Shown here: positions 26,634 through 35,967 of the stretch, piece after piece
How positions within the stretch are numbered: the stretch's first letter is position 1
How the letters are laid out: each line of letters opens with the position of its first letter
Assembly (NCBI GenBank): GCA_013289585.1
Contig: JABCZR010000009.1
Coordinates: 122,124 to 186,123, forward strand
DNA length: 64,000 nt
From: Acidobacteriota bacterium
GTDB lineage: Bacteria; Acidobacteriota; Terriglobia; Acidiferrales; UBA7541
Direction of reading: 5' to 3'
Position numbers and translations under genes: made by a program
Notes under the pieces: generated by a model
Seen by the model: only the letters and a program-made list of their open reading frames with translations
What the model was told of the DNA's origin: nothing
Database searches by the model: none

Positions 26634-26942
26634 TTACACGGCGGGAAGGGTGAGCCGCATTTTTTCGCGAGCGAGGATCGGGCGCTGCCGGTAGGTCCTG
26701 CCGCGCTGTTCAAATCCCGCTTCAGCAAGAATCTCTTCAAGAGTACCCATCCGGGCGGTTTCTTCGATAAAAAGAGTCACCGACTCGCGCAGCCGTGCTT
26801 TGGCCTGACTCGCGGTCTTTCCACAACTGGAGATGTCCAGCTCGGGTGCGTAGGCGACGTGGCTGGACTCTTCTTTCCAGACTTGAATCGTCAGGGCGAT
26901 GTCTTTGTCCCGCTCTCTCGCGGAAACGGTTGTGGTGGCCAT
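26634..26942 (-). CDS. HicB-type antitoxin
   Basis: 102 residues from ATG 26942 (an in-frame TTG at 26978 would add 12). The core IALTIQVWKEESSHVAYAPELDISSCGKTASQAKARLRESVTLFIEETARMGTLEEILAEAGF is the partially degraded RNase H fold of HicB antitoxins, with the typical 'Y.A..PEL....GKT..EA...L.EA...FIE' layout. It precedes the frameshifted hicA by 12 bases, antitoxin first. If the toxin is dead, this gene is an orphan antitoxin. Confidence 0.82.
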   Translation of the reverse strand: MATTTVSARERDKDIALTIQVWKEESSHVAYAPELDISSCGKTASQAKARLRESVTLFIEETARMGTLEEILAEAGFEQRGRTYRQRPILAREKMRLTLPAV

Positions 26943-27048
26943 ATTGGCGATGCTAAACCCCTGGCGAGCGTTGGTCAATCATCGAACATCGAAAGACAAA
27001 CTCCCGTTGCCATCCATGACCGCCATTGACGTATGTGGCGGTGAACAC

Positions 27049-29472
27049 TCAATTCCGCAGCGGCTTGCCGGTTTTGAGAGTGTGGGCGATGCGCTCTTGG
27101 GTTTTTTTCTCGCCGAGCAGGGAGACGAAGGCTTCGCGCTCGAGGTCGAGGACGTATTGTTCGCTGACCAGTTGTGGCGATGAGAGCGCGCCGCCTGCGA
27201 GAATGTTTGCCAGTTTTCGGCCGACGTGAGCGTCGTATTCGGAGGCATAGCCGCCGCGGAGCATCATGTGGATGGCCAGCTTCGCGCCGGCGAGAAATTG
27301 TTCACCGAGCACTTTGATCTGCGTGGTTTGCGCGCCTTCTTGCCAGGTGGCCGCGAGAGGTTTGTAGCCGCCGCGGACAAGCGCAAGCGCGGCTTCCTTG
27401 GCGTCAGCGACCAGCCGGTCGCGGTTCATAGAGACGCCATCCTCGCGGCGCAAGAAACCCAGGTCGCGGCACTCTTCGGCGCTAGTGCCAACTTTGGCCA
27501 TGGCGATCGCTTCGAAGACCGGTTTCAGCGCGTGGAAGAGATCCAGGTCTTCGCCGCCGGCTGCGTGCTCGTTGGCACGAATAAGCATTTCCTTTGTTCC
27601 ACCACCGCCGGGAATCAAGCCGACTCCCGTTTCCACCAACCCGATGTAGGCTTCCGCCGCAGCTTGAATTCTCGCGGAATGAAGGCTTACCTCGCAGCCG
27701 CCGCCAAGGGCCATTCCTTGCGGCGCGGCGACGACGGGCTTTGGCGCGTATTTGAGGGCGAGGTTGATGTTCTGGAACTGCTTCACGGCCATGTGCAATT
27801 CGTCCCATTCCTGCTCCTGGGCGCCGACGAGGACCAGCATCAAGTTCGCGCCGACGGAAAAATTCACGGCCTGGTTGGCGATGACCATGGCGTCGAAGTC
27901 GGTCTCCAGACGCTTCAAGCCTTTGTGCATCATGGCGATCAGGTCGGCGCCGATGGCATTCATCTTGGCGTGAAACTCCACGCAGGCCACGCCATCGCCG
28001 AGATCGATCAGGCTGGCGCCGGAATTGCGCTCCACTTCGCGCCCGGCATCCTTCAGCGATTTCAGAACGATGATGCCTTGCGGTTCTTCGACTTTTTTGG
28101 AGCCGCCGGTGCCAATGTCGAAAACCGTCGTAGCGCCTTTCGCTGATTCGTAAAATCCGGCGCGCCCGCTCGCCAGCACTTTTTCAATCGCCGGGGGGAG
28201 CGAGCGTCCTTCCTTCTGCACTTGCGCCGCGAAGGCCTTCACCCCGATGGCGTCCATCATTTCGAACGGGCCAAGTTCCCAACCGAAGCCCCAGCGCATG
28301 GCGCGATCGACATCCACGAGGTTGTCGGAAATCTCCGGCACGCGCCGGGAAGCGTAGAGACAAGTTTCGGAAAGGCCGCCCCACAAGAACCGCTGGGCTT
28401 TGTCGCCTTTCTGGCCTTCCAGCAGGGGTCCAACCAGCGCGCGCAGCCGCTCGCGCGTATCCTCGATGGCTTTGCCCATTTCGAGCGAGGCAAATTTAGC
28501 CTTCTGCCGCGGGCGGTATTCCAGAGTGTTGACGTCGAGCGTCAGAATTTCTTTTTCACCTGCGCCCTTTACTTTTTTGTAAAAGCCTTGGCCGGTCTTG
28601 TCGCCCAGCCAGCCGCGCTTGGCCATCTCCTCGACGAGCGCGGGAACTTTATACATTTCGCGCGACTCGTCATTTGGAGCGGTTTCGTAAATGTTTTTCA
28701 CGACGTGCACCAGCACGTCGAGGCCAACGATATCCGCCGTTCGAAACGTCGCGGACTTCGGCCAGCCGACTGCGGGCCCGGTGCACGCGTCGACTTCCTC
28801 CACGGTCATTCCCAGCGTGCCCATCAAGCGCAAGGCGTTCAGCATCGAGAAGGTTCCAATGCGGTTGGCAATAAAGTTGGGCGTGTCTTTGGCAACGACC
28901 ACACCCTTGCCAAGCCTGTGGTCGCAAAATTCGCTGAGGGTCTCGATGACTTCACTCGACGTTTTGGGACCGGGGATGACTTCCACCAGTTTCAAATAGC
29001 GCGGCGGATTGAAAAAATGCGTGCCTGCCCAGTGCTGCTGGAATTCTTCGCTCATTCCTTCGGCAATTAAATGGACGGGCAAACCGGAGGTGTTGGTGGT
29101 TACAATCGCTCCCGGCTTTCGAAACTGGGCTACACGTGCGAGCAGATTTCGCTTGATCCCGAGATTCTCCGCGACGACTTCGATGATCCAGTCGGCTTCG
29201 GCGCAGCGCGCGAGATCATCCTCAAAATTTCCAATGGCGACTTTTTCCGCGAGGGCCGACGTGAAAAACGCCGCGGGTTTGGACTTTTTCGCTGCCTCCA
29301 GCCCTGCGCGCACGATTTTGTTGCGGTCGCTTAGCGGCGCACCAGGCGGCAAATTCGGCGGAACGATATCGAGAAGAATGCAGGGGAGACCGGCGTTGGC
29401 GAAATGCGCGGCAATCCGCGAGCCCATCGTTCCTGCTCCCAACACGACTGCTTTTTCGATGCGACGTTTCAT
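27049..29472 (-). CDS. 3-hydroxyacyl-CoA dehydrogenase / enoyl-CoA hydratase fusion (FadN-like)
   Basis: 807 residues from ATG 29472. The N-terminus is a Rossmann NAD-binding domain (KAVVLGAGTMGSRIAAHFANAG), then 3-hydroxyacyl-CoA dehydrogenase catalytic and C-terminal domains (HFFNPPRYLKLVEVIPG, DTPNFIANRIG). Residues about 480-700 form a crotonase domain (ALKYAPKPVVAAPQGMALGGGCEVSLHSARI, VETGVGLIPGGGGTKEML). Dehydrogenase first, hydratase second is the FadN-type order, the reverse of FadB. It carries out two steps of fatty-acid beta-oxidation. The thiolase partner is not in the window. Confidence 0.93.
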   Translation of the reverse strand: MKRRIEKAVVLGAGTMGSRIAAHFANAGLPCILLDIVPPNLPPGAPLSDRNKIVRAGLEAAKKSKPAAFFTSALAEKVAIGNFEDDLARCAEADWIIEVVAENLGIKRNLLARVAQFRKPGAIVTTNTSGLPVHLIAEGMSEEFQQHWAGTHFFNPPRYLKLVEVIPGPKTSSEVIETLSEFCDHRLGKGVVVAKDTPNFIANRIGTFSMLNALRLMGTLGMTVEEVDACTGPAVGWPKSATFRTADIVGLDVLVHVVKNIYETAPNDESREMYKVPALVEEMAKRGWLGDKTGQGFYKKVKGAGEKEILTLDVNTLEYRPRQKAKFASLEMGKAIEDTRERLRALVGPLLEGQKGDKAQRFLWGGLSETCLYASRRVPEISDNLVDVDRAMRWGFGWELGPFEMMDAIGVKAFAAQVQKEGRSLPPAIEKVLASGRAGFYESAKGATTVFDIGTGGSKKVEEPQGIIVLKSLKDAGREVERNSGASLIDLGDGVACVEFHAKMNAIGADLIAMMHKGLKRLETDFDAMVIANQAVNFSVGANLMLVLVGAQEQEWDELHMAVKQFQNINLALKYAPKPVVAAPQGMALGGGCEVSLHSARIQAAAEAYIGLVETGVGLIPGGGGTKEMLIRANEHAAGGEDLDLFHALKPVFEAIAMAKVGTSAEECRDLGFLRREDGVSMNRDRLVADAKEAALALVRGGYKPLAATWQEGAQTTQIKVLGEQFLAGAKLAIHMMLRGGYASEYDAHVGRKLANILAGGALSSPQLVSEQYVLDLEREAFVSLLGEKKTQERIAHTLKTGKPLRN

Positions 29473-29575
29473 GGCGCGCCTTTTGACCGGATTTGCACGG
29501 AAGGACAGGTTACAAAACCAGCATGCGGCGGTCAAACGGCTGCGTGGACTTCGGCGGAGGCACTAGAATAGAAGG

Positions 29576-30460
29576 ATGGCACAAGAAGGCAAGGTCTCGG
29601 GAGCGCTTGGCTGGCTGCGCACGGCAAAAGATAAGCTGAATGCGTTTGGGCGTGGCGATGAGGACGAACCTGCGAAGCGCCCACGCGTCGGACTGGCGCT
29701 GGCGGGAGGGTTTGCGCGCGGTATTGCGCATATTGGCGTGCTACGCGTGCTCCGTGAAGCAGGTATCCCGATCGATTGCGTCGCCGGAACGAGCGTCGGC
29801 GCGCTGATCGGCGCGACCTACTGCGCCGGGACGTCGCTGGAGGAGATGGAAAGGATTGGCCTGACCACCAGCTTTACAGATTTCGGGCGGTGGACACCGT
29901 CGTGGCTTGGCCTGGCTACGAATCAGCGCTTGGAAAAGTATTTTGCGCGATTCACCCCGGCAAAAACTTTTGAAGAATTGAAGACGCCTCTGGCCATCGC
30001 CACAACCGATATCAATGCGGGAGTATCAGTTTATTATTCCCATGGACCGATCATGCCGCCGATGCGTGCTTCTTGCGCGTATCCGGGCCTCTTTCTGCCG
30101 ATCCAGTACGATGGACGAACACTTGTTGATGGATTCCTGACCGCGCCGGTGCCCGTGGAGGGAGCGCTACTTCTGGGGGCCGACGTCGTCATTGCGGTGT
30201 ACCTTGAAGCAGGCAGCCTCGAACAGCCCCGCACGTTCACGGATGTTCTCAGCCGGTCATTCACGATCGTACAGCGCCACACGGACCTTGGCTGGCGGGC
30301 GCAAGCGGACGTTACCATCGAGCCGGATGTAAAGCCCTTCGTTTGGGACGATTTCAGCAAGACTCCGGAAATGGTTGCGGCGGGCGAAGCGGCTACACTG
30401 GCCGCGTTGCCGCAGATTCGCGCAGCGCTTCGCGGGGAGAAGCGCGATTCGGCAGCATAG
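29576..30460 (+). CDS. Patatin-like phospholipase (RssA family)
   Basis: 294 residues. The patatin catalytic pair is visible: oxyanion hole GLALAGGFARGIAHIGVLRVL, nucleophile elbow GTSVGALIGA, and the aspartate in the late LVDGFLTAPVPVEGALLLGADVVIAVYL motif (DG[GA]-type). No signal peptide; the first 35 residues are a charged helix. It would hydrolyse lipid acyl esters, possibly in the cytoplasm or at the membrane. It is divergent from the fatty-acid oxidation gene 103 bases away. Confidence 0.9.
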   Translation: MAQEGKVSGALGWLRTAKDKLNAFGRGDEDEPAKRPRVGLALAGGFARGIAHIGVLRVLREAGIPIDCVAGTSVGALIGATYCAGTSLEEMERIGLTTSFTDFGRWTPSWLGLATNQRLEKYFARFTPAKTFEELKTPLAIATTDINAGVSVYYSHGPIMPPMRASCAYPGLFLPIQYDGRTLVDGFLTAPVPVEGALLLGADVVIAVYLEAGSLEQPRTFTDVLSRSFTIVQRHTDLGWRAQADVTIEPDVKPFVWDDFSKTPEMVAAGEAATLAALPQIRAALRGEKRDSAA

Positions 30461-30523
30461 ATCAATGCGTTTTCTGTAGAGGAAGCTTTCTTCGAACGCT
30501 CAGTTCGAAAGATTCCACAAAAG

Positions 30524-30784
30524 CTATTCGCGGCTGACCCGGACGAGGACGGGCTGGCCTTCGCCTTTGCCGCGCTGCGTGAGCCACGCAGCGAAACCTT
30601 CGGCGAAACGGTCGGGGGTGAGTCGGAAACTGGCTTCGAGTTTGCCGTCGGCGACGGGGAGGGTGTCGTCGAAATCGGCGGAGTTCGTGAAGTTGCGCAT
30701 GCAGAACTGGTCGAGCCAGTCGAGCGGGCAGGCGCGGGATTCACCGCGGATTACGACGGTTACGTTGAATTTTTGCGCGTACAT
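30524..30784 (-). CDS. Small conserved-looking hypothetical protein
   Basis: 86 residues from ATG 30784: KFNVTVVIRGESRACPLDWLDQFCMRNF at the start, then a segment ending FAEGFAAWLTQRGKGEGQPVLVRVSRE. It follows the desaturase gene by 41 bases in the same direction. Two cysteines and a tryptophan-rich patch suggest a folded domain. I recognise no family. The longer frame to 31009 has no support because it runs into the desaturase gene. Confidence 0.5.
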   Translation of the reverse strand: MYAQKFNVTVVIRGESRACPLDWLDQFCMRNFTNSADFDDTLPVADGKLEASFRLTPDRFAEGFAAWLTQRGKGEGQPVLVRVSRE

Positions 30785-30825
30785 GCCAGAAAAATAATCA
30801 GAGCCGCCGCGAACCGCGGGGCGGA

Positions 30826-31671
30826 TTAAGAAGTACGCGGGCGCTTGACAGAATGGGCAAGGCCAACGGCTTCGAGCATCCAGATGAAGTACCAGCCGAT
30901 GTCGGTCTGGTACCAGCGCAGGCCAAGGCGAGCGGAGCCGGCATGGGAGTGATGATTCTGATGCCAGTTTTCGCCCCAGGCGGTCAATTGGAAGGGGCCG
31001 AGCCACCAAACGTTCATGCTGGAGTCGCCTTCTTCAACGTGGTTGAGATGCGTAAGGCTGTTCACCAGGCACTGCATATGCAGCGAGTAGACGAGGCGAA
31101 TCGCGCCCATCCAGAAGAAACCCATCCAGCCGAAGCCGAGAATCAAGCCAACGAAAATCGAGAAAACGATGACAGGTGTTTCAGCCCAGCCCCAGATTTT
31201 GTAAACGCCGCCGGTAAGTTCAGGCGCCCAGCGTTTTTTGTCGGCGGGCTGCGTTTGATAGAGCCATCGAAGATGCGCCCACCAGAAACCGCCCTGCTTG
31301 GGACTGGAGATGTCGTCGGGCGTGTCGGTGACGGAATGGTGGAGACGATGATAGGCGACCCAGCTTGCGGGGTGGCCGGAGCCGTTGAAGACGGCCCAGA
31401 AAATCAAAATTTGCTCGATAAAGCGATTGGTCTTGAGAGTCTTGTGGGCGAGCATGCGGTGATAGCACACGGTGGTGCCGAGGCCGCCAAAGGCGATGCT
31501 GAGAATCGTCATGCCGACAACTTTGAGACTGGGCAGCGGGAAGAGAATCAGCCCGATGACCGCAAGAAAGTGGATCAGGACGAGATATGTAAAGACACCT
31601 TCTTTGCCGTGGACGGGTTTCCAGAAGGGCCGATCCCAGGGGCGCTCTTGTCGCGTTGCTGCTAATTCCAT
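30826..31671 (-). CDS. Acyl-CoA/acyl-lipid fatty acid desaturase
   Basis: 281 residues from ATG 31671 with GGAG eight bases ahead; the frame upstream of it is not needed. Three histidine boxes bind the di-iron centre: HRMLAH at 71-76, HRLHH at 108-112, and HQNHH near residue 240. Membrane helices flank them (about 27-46, 50-68, 180-215). It introduces a double bond in acyl chains, normally delta-9 with CoA or phospholipid substrates, to keep membranes fluid. Confidence 0.92.
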   Translation of the reverse strand: MELAATRQERPWDRPFWKPVHGKEGVFTYLVLIHFLAVIGLILFPLPSLKVVGMTILSIAFGGLGTTVCYHRMLAHKTLKTNRFIEQILIFWAVFNGSGHPASWVAYHRLHHSVTDTPDDISSPKQGGFWWAHLRWLYQTQPADKKRWAPELTGGVYKIWGWAETPVIVFSIFVGLILGFGWMGFFWMGAIRLVYSLHMQCLVNSLTHLNHVEEGDSSMNVWWLGPFQLTAWGENWHQNHHSHAGSARLGLRWYQTDIGWYFIWMLEAVGLAHSVKRPRTS

Positions 31672-31886
31672 GTGTTCTCCGGCGAGTTGCGTAGTAAATT
31701 GCGCGAGTGCCCGGTGTGTGAAACCTGATAGGCAGTCATAACCATACCATTTTCTGGCGCGGCATGCGGGAAAACTGTACAACAGTGAACACAGTTGGTG
31801 AATGGGGCGAAAGGGGAACGTCCCACAGGTCGGGATGCAAAAGCGCAATCTGAACGGCCCGGCGATGGCATCTTTGGCGGCAGACA

Positions 31887-33140
31887 CTACTCGGGCATGA
31901 TTAGCGGTTTTTCCCTGGGCATAGCGTCTAGCGTTGCTTTATCGAGATGCAGGTGCGCGGCGACAAGCTCTGGCGGAGTGTGCGAGAGCCATTCCGAGAG
32001 CGCGAGGTCCTGGTAGTAGCTGCTCTTGAACATTTCCAGGAACTTCAGGTCGGTGGTGCCCGTGTTTTCGACATAGTGAGGCAAAGTCTTCTGGACATAG
32101 CCGACGTCGCCGGTTTCGAAGTCCATGGTTCGGGCGCGTCCGCCCGTGGCAAAAACGGTCATGCGTCCCTTGCCGGAGATGAAGTACTGCCATTCGTCGG
32201 CATTGGGGTGCCAATGGAGTTCGCGAACGGCGCCGGGCTTGACGGTGACGATGGCGGCGCTGGTGGTGGAGACTTTAAAGCTTTTCGCGTCAATAATGCG
32301 GACTTCCCCGCTCTTGTTGCTCTTCGTGGGAGGAAACTGCATGGTGCGAAAAGCAAAATCAATCGGTGAAGGACCCAAGGCTCCTCCGGCCACGCGGCGA
32401 TCTTGCTCGAGGGGCCCGGGCACATCGGTCTGAAAGATGAAGAGCTCTTTCTTGGGCATGTTGGCGAGAGCTTTTTGGTTGACGCCAAAATTCTTGGCGA
32501 CAACCTCTGGGGGCGTGTGCGCCATCCAGTCGGAAAGCAGCACCGTCTCGTATTCGGAAAAGTTGCCGTCATCAAACACCAGGATAAATTCGCAACCGTC
32601 AGGGCCGAGGCCTTGGATCGAGTGGGGAATTCCCGGCGGGAAGAACCACAGGTCACTTTCCTTGACGTCAGTGACGAAGCTCTTGCCGTCCGCGTCAATG
32701 CAAGTGATGCGGGCGGTGCCGTAGAGCATGAAGGCCCACTCCGCAGCAGTGTGCCAATGGAGTTCGCGGACGCCGCCGGCGGTGAGCCGCATATCCACGC
32801 CGGCCAGCGTTTTGGAGACGGCCAGTTCGCGTTGCGTGACTTCGCGGGACCAGCCTCCTTCATGAAGGCGTTTGTGAGAGATGGAAAAGGGGTATTTGAA
32901 AGTTTGCACGCCACCGGCATCCGTAGGGGGCGGGTTGAATGAATCCAGATTGGCCGCGTCCATCGCTGGATTGGTGGGGCCGGGATCGCTCTTGCTTCTA
33001 TCGGAGCCTTGCTTGTAATCGGATTGCTTCGGTCCCGCCAAGTCCCCCATGGAGCGCATGCCGGCAGCGGCAAGAGCTGCTGAGCTCACTCCCAGAAAAC
33101 CCCTTCGCGATAATGTGTCCTTCTCTGCCTCGTCACGCAT
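31887..33140 (-). CDS. oxdC: Oxalate decarboxylase, bicupin
   Basis: 417 residues from ATG 33140. A Tat signal is visible (TLSRRGFLGVSSAALAAAG), so the enzyme is likely exported folded with its Mn. Two cupin domains carry metal ligands H128-x-H130-x3-E134 with H173, and H309-x-H311-x4-E316. The lid region FDDGNFSEYETV matches the SENST lid of B. subtilis OxdC, with its key glutamate kept at E196, which favours decarboxylase over oxidase chemistry. It converts oxalate to formate and CO2. It is a lone gene with a 287-base gap to the next. Confidence 0.91.
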   Translation of the reverse strand: MRDEAEKDTLSRRGFLGVSSAALAAAGMRSMGDLAGPKQSDYKQGSDRSKSDPGPTNPAMDAANLDSFNPPPTDAGGVQTFKYPFSISHKRLHEGGWSREVTQRELAVSKTLAGVDMRLTAGGVRELHWHTAAEWAFMLYGTARITCIDADGKSFVTDVKESDLWFFPPGIPHSIQGLGPDGCEFILVFDDGNFSEYETVLLSDWMAHTPPEVVAKNFGVNQKALANMPKKELFIFQTDVPGPLEQDRRVAGGALGPSPIDFAFRTMQFPPTKSNKSGEVRIIDAKSFKVSTTSAAIVTVKPGAVRELHWHPNADEWQYFISGKGRMTVFATGGRARTMDFETGDVGYVQKTLPHYVENTGTTDLKFLEMFKSSYYQDLALSEWLSHTPPELVAAHLHLDKATLDAMPREKPLIMPE

Positions 33141-33427
33141 GGCGACCACCTTTCTGATTTGCAATGTATTCTGTTCACAATCAGACCTGGTGTTGGACTC
33201 CAAGATGGGAGTAGAGCGAGGAAACACACACAGCAGTTGGGGAACGAGAATAGAGTTCCCTGGGTCAGACGGGTATGCCTCGTGGACTCCACGTTGCGGC
33301 GGATTTTACACTAGTCGGACTTCGGAGCAAGAGGGAGGAAAGCCGTAAATTTGGGTTAAGATGCGGGCGAGCACAGATGTGGCAGGGGACGTCGAAATTG
33401 CATGGGTGGAGTTCGAGGAGAACTGAG

Positions 33428-33964
33428 ATGGCTAAGGCGATTGCCAAACGAGCGGTAGGGATTGTCCTGGGGGTGGGGCTGATTTCTGGCGCGGTAATAG
33501 TGCGAGGGTCGGGAGCGCAGCAGGGGGTGCCGGAGCAACTGAAACCGCCGGAGGGACAGGCGCTGGCGGCGGAAGCGCATGCCAAGGGCTTTCAGGTTTA
33601 CACGTGCAAGGACGACGGGAAGGGATTCAACTGGACGCTGAAGGGCCCGGACGCGGAGCTTTTTGATAAGGCGGGAAAAAAGGTGGGGCGGCACTTCGCG
33701 GGGCCGACGTGGGAATGGAGCGACAAGAGCCAGGTAACCGGAAAGATGATGACGAGCTCCCCTTCGCCCGACGCGGATTCGGTCGCGTGGCTCTTGCTGG
33801 TGGCGACGGCGCACCTGGGAGACGGCGTTCTCGCGAATGTGACGAATATCCAGCGTTTGAACACCAAGGGCGGCAAAGCGCCCGTCGGGGGATGTGACTC
33901 CGCGCACGACGGACAGGAGAGCCGCGTAGCGTATACGGCGGACTATTTTTTTTACGGCAAATGA
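33428..33964 (+). CDS. DUF3455 domain secreted protein
   Basis: 178 residues from ATG 33428 with GAGGAG ahead. Signal peptide (VGIVLGVGLISGAVIVRGSGA), then the DUF3455 layout: VPEQLKPPEGQALAAEAHAKGFQVYTCK, FNWTLKGPDAELFDKAGKKVGRHFAGPTWEWSDKSQVTGKMM and NIQRLNTKGGKAPVGGCD. The family is found in secreted proteins of bacteria and fungi; function unknown. Its stop is two bases from the convergent M20 peptidase stop. Confidence 0.88.
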   Translation: MAKAIAKRAVGIVLGVGLISGAVIVRGSGAQQGVPEQLKPPEGQALAAEAHAKGFQVYTCKDDGKGFNWTLKGPDAELFDKAGKKVGRHFAGPTWEWSDKSQVTGKMMTSSPSPDADSVAWLLLVATAHLGDGVLANVTNIQRLNTKGGKAPVGGCDSAHDGQESRVAYTADYFFYGK

Positions 33965-33966
33965 GT

Positions 33967-35400
33967 TCAGTTGCGCTGGGCGCCCCTTTGACCTGCCGGG
34001 GTGGCCTTGGAAAGCATCTTGACTAGTTCGTAGAGGAAAGCCTGGCCCTCGTAAAAAGATTGAACGCCTATGCGTTCATCGCGGCCGTGAAAGCGGATAT
34101 CGTTGCGGTCGAAGAAAAAGCCCTGGATTCCGTAAGTTGGAATACCGGCGATGCGCAGTTCCCTGCCGTCGGTCGCGCCCATCACCATAATCGGGACTAC
34201 CAAGACACCGGGCCAGAGTGCTTCCGTTGCATGGCTGGCGGCGGCCAAGACATCCGGGCGCATCGCGGAAGCGGGACCGGGAGTCGGCTCGCCGAGAAGC
34301 TCTACGCTGACCTGATCGTCGGCGACGACTTTCTGCAATGTGGATTGCACGTATTCAACGGAGTCTTCGGGGAGAACGCGGCAGTTGACGGTGGCGGCGG
34401 CGAGCTGCGGCAAAGCGTTCATGGCGTGGCCGCCTTCCAATAGCGTAGCGACACACGTGGTGCGAAGCGTGGCGTTCCAGGCGGGCGATGATGCTGCGAG
34501 GCGCTGCATGGCTTCCTGCGAAGCCTTGGCAGCGTCGGCAAGGTCTTTTTTCATGGGACCGGTTTCAATTTTGGCCATTTGCTGGAAATAGGCGGCGGTG
34601 ACTTCGTTGGTCTTGAGCGGAAATCCAAAATTGGCGAGATGCTGTAACGCGGCGGCGAGACGATAGATGGCGTTGTCGGCAACGGGCATGGAGCTGTGAC
34701 CGCCCTTGTTGCGGACTTCCAGGCGGAAATTGATGACGTACTTTTCGCTGACCTGGAGATCATTGGAAATCCGCTTGCCGTCGAGGGATTCGCCCCAGCC
34801 ACCCTCATTGAGAGCGAACTCGGCTTCGATGAGATCGCGATGATTCTTGAGGAGCCAGGCGACGCCGTTGTAGGGGCCTCCGCCTTCTTCGTCGGCGGTG
34901 AGCGCGACGATGATGTCGCGATCGGGCTTGAAACCTTCCTTTTTGTATTGAATCAAGTTGGCGATCCAGACGGCCGCCTGCGCTTTGTCGTCGCCGGTGC
35001 CTCGACCGTAGAAATAGCCGTCGCGCTCAATCAGTTGAAAGGGATCCATGGACCAGTCTTCGCGCTTGGCTTCGACGACATCAATGTGAGCGAGGAGGAG
35101 AATGGGCTTGAGAGCGCCGGTGCCGTGATAGCGAACGACGAGATTGCCTTTTTTGGCATTGGCGCCGCCGAGGAAGATATCGGATTCGGGAAAGCCGGCA
35201 GCGCGCAAGCGGACGGCGGCGGCTTCGGCAACTGGAGTGGTGGCGCCAGTGGTAAAGCCGGACTGGATTTCGACGAATTCCTTGTAGATGTCGTGGGCGA
35301 GCTTTTGTTCGGCTTCGGGGCGCGTGGTTTGCGCGCGGACGGAAGCGCAGCAGACAAACAGGGGAAGCAGTAAGCGAAGCAGGCTTTTTGTTTTAGGCAT
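33967..35400 (-). CDS. M20 family metallopeptidase, secreted
   Basis: 477 residues from ATG 35400; the frame reaches 35553 but passes through a low-complexity repeat. Signal peptide (LLRLLLPLFVCCASVRA). Zinc ligands of the M20 family are visible: LLAHIDVV, GRGTGDDKAQ, ALTADEEGGG, then a dimerisation domain and late GATDGREL and HGRDERIGV. It would cleave dipeptides or N-acyl amino acids in the periplasm. Convergent with the DUF3455 gene. Confidence 0.92.
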   Translation of the reverse strand: MPKTKSLLRLLLPLFVCCASVRAQTTRPEAEQKLAHDIYKEFVEIQSGFTTGATTPVAEAAAVRLRAAGFPESDIFLGGANAKKGNLVVRYHGTGALKPILLLAHIDVVEAKREDWSMDPFQLIERDGYFYGRGTGDDKAQAAVWIANLIQYKKEGFKPDRDIIVALTADEEGGGPYNGVAWLLKNHRDLIEAEFALNEGGWGESLDGKRISNDLQVSEKYVINFRLEVRNKGGHSSMPVADNAIYRLAAALQHLANFGFPLKTNEVTAAYFQQMAKIETGPMKKDLADAAKASQEAMQRLAASSPAWNATLRTTCVATLLEGGHAMNALPQLAAATVNCRVLPEDSVEYVQSTLQKVVADDQVSVELLGEPTPGPASAMRPDVLAAASHATEALWPGVLVVPIMVMGATDGRELRIAGIPTYGIQGFFFDRNDIRFHGRDERIGVQSFYEGQAFLYELVKMLSKATPAGQRGAQRN

Positions 35401-35482
35401 GGTGGCATTCTTCCACGAGGGGCTGGAATCCTGCAACTTGGCGATGGCGGGCGTGGCCGCGCTCCGAGCCGCTCGGAGCGCG

Positions 35483-35548
35483 AAGGGTACAAGGGTTGAA
35501 GAGTAGAAGAGTGCAAGAGTCCAAGGGTACAAGGGTCGAAGAGTCGAG
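35483..35548. repeat. Imperfect low-complexity repeat
   Basis: AGGGTACAAGGGTTGAAGAG and a second near-identical unit are separated by AGAAGAGTGCAAGAGTCC. The purine-rich unit of 7-8 bases repeats with small changes. Such short-motif arrays are common between genes in Acidobacteria. It lies just upstream of the M20 gene start. Confidence 0.7.
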
Positions 35549-35967
35549 GGCACACCCTGCCCCCCTATGGTTTTTGTAACGATGTGATTCGATGAGGGTT
35601 ATGGGGTGGGGGGGGCTGCTAACGATATATGTGGTAAGGACTTAGGACGAAGACTGTCGGGAGGTCTCAAAACGTCTGAAGGTCGAGACAGAAAGAATGG
35701 CGGGAGGTAGCGGCTGGCGATCACGACTCATGTTACTTGATGAGTACCGTACTCGTCAAGGAAAATTATTAAAGGATTGAAGAGAAAGGGGATAGAGCTA
35801 AACCACGTTAGAAGATTGCACGTTTGAAGGTTTGAAAGTTGGGAAGGCTGGCGAAAGACAGGCCGGGGATAGCAGGTCACGCGTCGAGGATGCGTCAGCC
35901 ACCAGGATGCGCCACCGCGGGAACTGTGTTTGTGACATCCTATCGGAGGTGATATCAGGATGAAACC
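35549..35967. other. Gene-free accessory stretch
   Basis: No credible coding frame on either strand. It includes a run of eight G's at about 35609-35616, a strong palindrome at 35736-35760, and purine-rich sequence near 35760-35860. A GGAGGT at 35944-35949 is upstream of the ribbon-helix-helix gene at 35968. The rest shows nothing I can interpret. Confidence 0.6.
35736..35760. promoter_or_regulatory. 25-bp palindrome, operator or hairpin
   Basis: Left arm CTTGATGAGTAC, one base, right arm GTACTCGTCAAG: 11 of 12 positions pair. A one-base centre is better for a dimeric protein site than an RNA hairpin, and no U-tract follows on either strand. The nearest gene is the ribbon-helix-helix protein 208 bases downstream, a candidate binder. 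Confidence 0.45.

Noticed and set aside
35607..35616. Run of G as a possible G-quadruplex
   Set aside because: Only one long run; no set of four nearby runs.
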